A stretch of 9,746 bases of DNA from Acidimicrobiia bacterium (GTDB lineage: Bacteria > Actinomycetota > Acidimicrobiia > IMCC26256): positions 1 through 9,746 of the forward strand of contig JALRDW010000067.1 of the NCBI GenBank assembly GCA_023262065.1. Reading direction: 5' to 3'. The notes below the pieces were generated by a model. The model made no database searches. It had not been told where the DNA came from and worked only from the letters and a program-made list of their open reading frames with translations. This document shows, in pieces, positions 6,216-9,746 of this stretch. Both the position numbers and the translations under genes were made by a program. Within the stretch, counting starts at the first letter, position 1; each line of letters opens with the position of its first letter.

Positions 6216-6594
6216 GGGCGTCGGCCTCGCGCCAGATCGTCGGCGCGTCGCTCCAGAGCCGTTCGAGCGCGTAGTACTCGCGCGTCTCATCGAGGAACAC
6301 GTGCACGACGAAGTCCCCGTAGTCCATGAGGACCCACCCGGCATCGTCGAGGCCCTCGACGCTCGTCGGGGTCGAGCCGTGCAGCACGCGCACCTGCTCC
6401 TCCACCTCGTCCACGATGGCCTTCACCTGGCGGCGGTTCGACGCGCTCGCCACGACGAACGCCTCCGTGATCCCGAGGATGTCACCCACGTCGAGGACGA
6501 CCACCTCGTTGGCCTTCTTCTCCGCAGCGGCCTCGGCGGCTGCGATGGCACGGGCGTGGCTGTCGATGGCCCCGCGGTGCTCGGTCCCGTTCAT
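6205..6594 (-). CDS. rsfS: Ribosome silencing factor RsfS (iojap/YbeB family)
   Basis: A 129-residue protein. RsfS binds ribosomal protein uL14 on the large subunit and blocks subunit joining, which lowers translation under nutrient limitation. The family signature is plain: EVVVLDVGDILGITEAFVVAS near the N-terminus, NRRQVKAIVDEVEE, then GWVLMDYGDFVVHVFLDE and REYYALERLWSDAP near the end. Length is typical. The ATG at 6594 overlaps the TGA of the LCP-like gene (ATGA), and GGAGG (6609-6605 on the minus strand) lies 10 nt upstream. It is the last gene of the nadD operon. The same order, nadD - LytR-type gene - rsfS, is known from other actinobacteria. An in-frame open stretch extends far upstream, but it runs antisense or out of frame through the other genes and is not real. 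Confidence 0.95.
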   Translation of the reverse strand: MNGTEHRGAIDSHARAIAAAEAAAEKKANEVVVLDVGDILGITEAFVVASASNRRQVKAIVDEVEEQVRVLHGSTPTSVEGLDDAGWVLMDYGDFVVHVFLDETREYYALERLWSDAPTIWREADAPAR

Positions 6595-7877
6595 GGTGTG
6601 GCCGCCTCCGGGTCGAAATCGGGACCGACGATGATCGTGATGTCGGTGATGCCCACCGCACGACCCGCCTTGCGGACCGAACCGACGCCGACCGCGTCGA
6701 GGATGATCCGCGCCGCGCGTCGATCCCGGTCCCGGTAGTAGACCACCTGCGTCGCCCCGATCCCGAAGCCCGGCCAGTTCCCGGTGAGGCGCACGTCGGC
6801 CCCGACCGGCACGACCCGAGCCGCCACCGCCTGGGCGAGCCCGACCGTGCCCACCCCGTTGAGGATCTCGACCCGGGGCCGGACGCCGTCGATGCCGAGG
6901 CGCGCGTCCGGGAACATGCGCTCGACGAGCGCCGGCATCGCGGCGCTGCGCACCCGCAACCGCTCGTCCCCGCTCGTCCCCACCGAGTCGACCGGCAGCG
7001 TGTCGAACGACGGTGCACCCGTGGTCGCGACCTCGATGAGCGGGCCGGCGAGCTCGGGGGCGGCCGCACGGGTGGCCGCGGCGACCTCCGGGTCGCGCAG
7101 CCGGTCGAACCAGGCCGTGAGCACCGCCTGCACGGTCACGAGGTGGTCGACCTCGCTCCCCTCCTCCTCGACGGTGAGCAGGCGCAGCGCCTCCTCGGCC
7201 GACGCACGCACCGGTCCGGCCGGAGTCTCCGGTCGGGACGCTCCATCCGGGACGACGTCGTTCGGGAGGTCGATCGACAGCGGCGCTGCTGGCGCGAGGG
7301 CCGAGGCCCAGAGCGCATCGCCTCCGAGCACCGGCGCGCCGGCCCGCACCCCGGTCAGGTTCTGCACGGTCGTGCCCAGGAGTTCCGCAGTGCCGAGCGC
7401 CGGCACCTGCCCGAGGGTGCGGATGCCGAGCGATGGCACCTCGACCTGGGTCGCCGCCGGCATGAGGAGCACGGAGCCGTCCTCGTCGGTACGACCGAGC
7501 ACGAGGATGACGTCGGCCGCGCCCTCGATGGTGGTGTGGCCGAGCAGCGCGGCCGTGGTCTGGAGCGCGGGGAGTCCGGCTCCACCGCCACCGCCACCCG
7601 TCGGCTCGTCGGTCCGCCGGAGCCACACCCCGACGCCGACGAGGAGGGCGAGGACCACGGCGATGGCCGGCATCGTGATGAGCCAGAACCGGCGACGCTC
7701 GGCGCGGGCCCGTCGGCGGGCCCGGACCGCCGCCCGCCGGCCACCCGCATCCGGACCGGACCCCGTCGGTTCGCCGACCCCGTCGACCGGTGTCGGCGCC
7801 GAGCCGCCCGATCGCTGCGCCCGGCGCTCGGCTCGGGTGAGGGGTCGGTCGACTCCCGCCGGCGGCGCGTCCGTCAT
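6591..7877 (-). CDS. Membrane-anchored LCP-like / LytR C-terminal domain protein
   Basis: A 428-residue protein. A basic, disordered cytoplasmic N-terminus (1-63, with many Arg) precedes one membrane helix (about 65-86) and a Gly6 linker (94-99), so the rest lies outside the membrane. Residues about 112-177 resemble a degenerate LytR-CpsA-Psr domain: ADVILVLG, then MPAATQVEVPSLG, then LLGTTVQNLTGV fit the LCP order. The PRD arginine and aspartate and the earlier RSD arginine, which active LCP ligases use for pyrophosphate or polyprenyl-phosphate binding, are replaced by alanine. Residues about 335-422 are a LytR_C domain (VEILNGVG through TQVVYYRD to DITIIVGPDF). It probably has a structural or wall-associated role rather than glycopolymer ligase activity. 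The ATG at 7877 overlaps the nadD stop (ATGA); its own stop overlaps the rsfS start (ATGA). Confidence 0.85.
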   Translation of the reverse strand: MTDAPPAGVDRPLTRAERRAQRSGGSAPTPVDGVGEPTGSGPDAGGRRAAVRARRRARAERRRFWLITMPAIAVVLALLVGVGVWLRRTDEPTGGGGGGAGLPALQTTAALLGHTTIEGAADVILVLGRTDEDGSVLLMPAATQVEVPSLGIRTLGQVPALGTAELLGTTVQNLTGVRAGAPVLGGDALWASALAPAAPLSIDLPNDVVPDGASRPETPAGPVRASAEEALRLLTVEEEGSEVDHLVTVQAVLTAWFDRLRDPEVAAATRAAAPELAGPLIEVATTGAPSFDTLPVDSVGTSGDERLRVRSAAMPALVERMFPDARLGIDGVRPRVEILNGVGTVGLAQAVAARVVPVGADVRLTGNWPGFGIGATQVVYYRDRDRRAARIILDAVGVGSVRKAGRAVGITDITIIVGPDFDPEAATP

Positions 7878-8455
7878 CGACCCCGAGTGTAGATGCCCTG
7901 CTCCTCGAGGTAGCGCGCGGTCGCCGCCGGCACGAGGTCCTCGATCGACGCACCGGCTGCGATCCGCTCGCGCACGGCCGTGGACGAGACGTCGATGCGC
8001 GGGATCGGCACGTGCTCGACCCGCCATCCCGAGCCCGGGGGTTCGGCCCGTTCGCCGTCTCGCTCGACCACCACGATGGTGGCGAGATCCCGGGTGTCCT
8101 CGAGCCGGCGCCAGGTGCCCATGTTCGCGACCGCATCGGCACCGAGGACGAGGAACAGATCGCGACCGGGCGCGACGAGGTCCTCGAGCGTGTCCGCCGT
8201 GACCGACGCGGTCCCCCGCCGCACCTCGACGTCGCAGACCTCGAGGCCCTCCACGCCCTCGACCGCGCGACGCACCATCTCGAGCCGCTGCTCGGGGGCG
8301 GCCACGACCCGACCCCGCTTCTGCCAGGGGTCACCGGCCGGGACGACGAGCACCCGGTCCAGGCCGAGGTGCTCCCGCACCGCCCGGGCCGCCGCCACGT
8401 GCCCGATGTGGATCGGATCGAAGGTCCCCCCGTACACGCCGACCCGCTCCGCCAC
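7874..8455 (-). CDS. nadD: Nicotinate-nucleotide adenylyltransferase
   Basis: Transfers AMP from ATP to nicotinate mononucleotide, giving deamido-NAD, the penultimate step of NAD synthesis. The 193-residue protein opens with GVYGGTFDPIHIGH (6-19), containing the nucleotidyltransferase HxGH motif. GADAVANMGTWRR and VSSTAVR (156-162), matching the ISSTxxR motif, follow. YLEEQGIY near the C-terminus is also typical. Length is normal for NadD. The GTG at 8455 is supported by a TAGCCT box ending 7 nt upstream and by the start of the first strand. It is the first gene of the nadD - LCP-like - rsfS operon. It is divergent from the ACT-domain gene, with 87 bp between the starts. Confidence 0.95.
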   Translation of the reverse strand: MAERVGVYGGTFDPIHIGHVAAARAVREHLGLDRVLVVPAGDPWQKRGRVVAAPEQRLEMVRRAVEGVEGLEVCDVEVRRGTASVTADTLEDLVAPGRDLFLVLGADAVANMGTWRRLEDTRDLATIVVVERDGERAEPPGSGWRVEHVPIPRIDVSSTAVRERIAAGASIEDLVPAATARYLEEQGIYTRGR

Positions 8456-8462
8456 GCCGCCG

Positions 8463-8468
8463 AGGCTA
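8463..8468 (-). promoter_or_regulatory. Predicted -10 box of the nadD operon (leaderless)
   Basis: On the minus strand TAGCCT ends 7 nt before the nadD GTG at 8455. No Shine-Dalgarno sequence fits between them. The -35 is not clear. Confidence 0.5.
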
Positions 8469-8490
8469 GACGCCGGTCGCGTTCACCCCG

Positions 8491-8534
8491 CCGTAACGGA
8501 ACCGACATCCTCGGGGCGGCCCGGTTCCGTACGG
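8491..8534. repeat. 13-bp inverted repeat in the nadD / ACT divergent promoter
   Basis: CCGTAACGGAACCG (8491-8504) and CGGTTCCGTACGG (8522-8534) are reverse complements over 13 positions, with one extra A in the left arm. The arm centres are about 30 bp apart, near three helical turns. The right arm covers the first five bases of the predicted -10 box of the ACT gene. If both flanking genes are leaderless, the repeat lies outside both mRNAs, so a DNA-level operator is more likely than an RNA hairpin. The cognate regulator cannot be named. Confidence 0.6.
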
Positions 8535-8535
8535 T
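8530..8535 (+). promoter_or_regulatory. Predicted -10 box of the ACT-domain gene (leaderless)
   Basis: TACGGT ends 7 nt before the ATG at 8543. The identical hexamer at the identical distance precedes phrB. It overlaps the right arm of the 8491-8534 inverted repeat. Confidence 0.5.
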
Positions 8536-8542
8536 GGCCGAT

Positions 8543-9226
8543 ATGAGCATCGTCGAACCCGTCCCCGAACCCGAACGCTCGCCGACGGTCCACGTGCTCA
8601 TCCGGGTCTGGCTCCCCGACCGCCCGGGTGCGCTGGGACTCGTCGCGTCACGGATCGGTGCCATGCGCGGCGACATCGTGGGCATCGACGTGCTCGAGAC
8701 CGGCGACGGCGTCGCGGTCGACGAGTTCGCGGTCGAGCTCCCCGACGACGCCGCGATCCCGCTGCTCGTGCGCGAGATCGAGCAGGTGGACGGCGCCTCG
8801 GTCGAGGAGGTCCGCCGGGTCGGGGCCTTCCCCGACCCGCGGGTGGACGCCCTCGACTCGGCGGTCATGGTCTGTGAGGCCGGTTCGGTCGACGACCTGT
8901 GGAGCCGACTCGCGACGCACACCCGGGTCGAGTTCCTGGCCGACTGGACCGCCGTCCTCGTCGCCGGCCGGATCGTGCTCGGCGACGGGCCCACCCCGTC
9001 ACCCCCGACCCTCGCCGCCTACGCAGCGGGCGCGAGCGAGTCACCGGCGGTGCTGCGCGGCGACGCCGGCCCGGCCGACCTCGCAGTGGCGGCCCTCCCC
9101 GACACCGACGTCGTGCTGTTGGTGGGGCGCGACGGTCACCCGTTCCGGCAGCGTGAGCGCCTGCAGATGCTCCGGCTGGTCCGGATCGCCGCCCGCATGC
9201 TCGAGCTCCTGACACCGAGCGTCTGA
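8543..9226 (+). CDS. ACT-domain protein with GAF-like C-terminal region
   Basis: A 227-residue cytoplasmic protein. Residues about 16-91 form an ACT domain, a small-molecule (often amino acid) sensing fold: VHVLIRVWLPDRPGALG is the usual first strand and turn, with DRPGALG at 26-32, followed by VVxIDVLE-like and VDEFAVELP strands. The C-terminal half (about 100-227), with DLAVAALPDTDVVLLVGRDG and FRQRERLQMLRLVRIAARMLELL, recalls a GAF-like domain; this part is less certain. No catalytic or DNA-binding domain is seen, so it is probably a sensor or regulator of unknown target. The ATG at 8543 is set by the -10 box 7 nt upstream and by the domain start; the frame is open further upstream, but only through the nadD antisense strand. 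It is divergent from nadD. Confidence 0.82.
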   Translation: MSIVEPVPEPERSPTVHVLIRVWLPDRPGALGLVASRIGAMRGDIVGIDVLETGDGVAVDEFAVELPDDAAIPLLVREIEQVDGASVEEVRRVGAFPDPRVDALDSAVMVCEAGSVDDLWSRLATHTRVEFLADWTAVLVAGRIVLGDGPTPSPPTLAAYAAGASESPAVLRGDAGPADLAVAALPDTDVVLLVGRDGHPFRQRERLQMLRLVRIAARMLELLTPSV

Positions 9227-9255
9227 GCGGTCGGTGCCGTGGCCGACGCCCGGAT

Positions 9256-9284
9256 CGGAACCGGCGCGCCGTCATCGGTACGGT
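9256..9284 (+). promoter_or_regulatory. Predicted phrB promoter (TACGGT -10, GGAACC upstream)
   Basis: TACGGT (9279-9284) ends 7 nt before the GTG at 9292. GGAACC (9257-9262) lies 16 nt upstream of it. GGAAC is a common -35 motif of ECF sigma factors, and some actinobacterial photolyases are known to be under ECF control. An ECF-type reading is therefore possible, although TACGGT itself fits the housekeeping pattern of the other genes here. Confidence 0.4.
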
Positions 9285-9291
9285 GCGCCCC

Positions 9292-9746
9292 GTGACCGTC
9301 GGCATCGTCGCCCTCACCCGGGACCTGCGGGTCCACGACCATCCGGCCCTCGCGGCCGCGGTCGCCGAGCACGACGCAGTCGTCGTGCTCTTCGTCGTCG
9401 ACGACCGGGTGGCCGAGGTCGGGTTCCGACCGGCCAACCGGGCCGCGTTCCTCGTCGAGTCCCTCGAGGACCTCGACGCATCACTGCGGACGCGCGGCAA
9501 CGCCCTCGTGGTGCGGGCCGGCGCGTGGCCGGACGAGATCCTGCGCATCGCTGCGACCACCGGCGCGACGGTGGTGCACTGCTCCGACGACGTGAGCGCG
9601 TTCGCACGGCGTCGGATCGACCGGCTCCGGGCTGCGGCGGGTCGGGTCGGCGTCGAGGTGCGCACGCACGACGGGGTGACCGTGCTGCCCGCCGGGGCCG
9701 TGCGCCCCACCGGTGGCGATCACTTCAAGGTCTTCACGCCGTACTA
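9292..9746 (+). CDS. phrB: Deoxyribodipyrimidine photolyase, N-terminal part (3' end beyond window)
   Basis: Light-driven repair of pyrimidine dimers, using FADH- and an antenna chromophore. The 151 codons present cover the N-terminal antenna-binding alpha/beta domain. LTRDLRVHDHPALAAAV is the family opening (usually LRxxDNPAL). It is followed by VVVLFVVDDRV, FRPANRAAFLVESLEDLDASLRTRG and LVVRAGAW. The last residues, RPTGGDHFKVFTPYY, match the segment that leads into the helical FAD domain, which lies beyond the edge. A cryptochrome cannot be excluded from this half. The GTG start is supported by the -10 box 7 nt upstream and by the conserved beginning. His at 'HDHP' instead of the common Asn is a minor variation. 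It follows the ACT gene by 65 nt, with its own promoter. Confidence 0.93.
   Translation, partial: MTVGIVALTRDLRVHDHPALAAAVAEHDAVVVLFVVDDRVAEVGFRPANRAAFLVESLEDLDASLRTRGNALVVRAGAWPDEILRIAATTGATVVHCSDDVSAFARRRIDRLRAAAGRVGVEVRTHDGVTVLPAGAVRPTGGDHFKVFTPY

Noticed and set aside
6205..8994. Minus-strand open frame of 929 codons spanning rsfS and beyond
   Set aside because: Only the last 129 codons (rsfS) are real. The rest runs out of frame through the LCP-like gene and nadD and antisense to the ACT gene, and reads as Arg/Ser/Pro-rich noise.
9230..9247. Short inverted repeat GTCGG/CCGAC after the ACT gene
   Set aside because: Only 5 bp with an 8-nt loop and no T-run, so too weak to call a terminator in such GC-rich DNA.
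9262..9271. Palindrome CGGCGCGCCG upstream of phrB
   Set aside because: A 10-bp palindrome made only of G and C is likely by chance here and has no second copy to support it.

Overview
The window is very GC-rich and densely coded. It looks like a chromosomal segment from a high-GC actinobacterium. The nadD / LytR-type protein / rsfS operon, the Ala tRNA and leuS in one neighbourhood, and the frequent leaderless start codons, all fit that group. I lean towards an Acidimicrobiia-like lineage, but this is inference; no marker in the window fixes the taxon.

Layout. Minus strand, 1-2203: leuS, cut by the left edge. Plus strand, 2290-2362: tRNA-Ala(GGC), divergent from leuS. Plus strand, 2555-3476: a two-gene cassette of a DsrE-like protein and a carboxymuconolactone decarboxylase/AhpD-like protein, preceded by three imperfect ~22-bp-spaced repeats and followed by a strong hairpin and a gene-poor gap. 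Plus strand, 3817-4704: a four-helix membrane protein of unknown function. Plus strand, 4784-6186: a hisH-hisF pair with overlapping stop and start codons. Minus strand, 8455 down to 6205: nadD, an LCP/LytR_C-like membrane protein and rsfS, coupled by ATGA overlaps. Plus strand, 8543-9226: an ACT-domain protein divergent from nadD. Plus strand, 9292 to the right edge: a photolyase, truncated.

How the genes fit together. leuS, tRNA-Ala, rsfS and nadD are housekeeping genes for translation, ribosome silencing and NAD synthesis. The block between tRNA-Ala and rsfS (DsrE/CMD cassette, membrane protein, hisH-hisF) looks like a lineage-specific insertion into that neighbourhood. The most notable part is the HisH/HisF pair. 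HisH keeps its full Cys-His-Glu triad and HisF keeps the ammonia-gate residues and catalytic Asp11. However, HisF has Gln at the position of the second catalytic aspartate (Asp130 of the Thermotoga enzyme), Asp in place of Asn103, and a six-residue insertion beside that site. It may be a glutamine-dependent synthase with altered chemistry rather than the ordinary histidine enzyme.

Regulation. Six protein-coding genes (leuS, the membrane protein, hisH, nadD, the ACT gene, phrB) have a TANNNT -10 box ending exactly 7 or 9 nt before the start codon, so their mRNAs are probably leaderless. The DsrE/CMD pair instead uses clear Shine-Dalgarno sites. Inverted repeats overlap or flank several of these promoters, most strikingly between nadD and the ACT gene.
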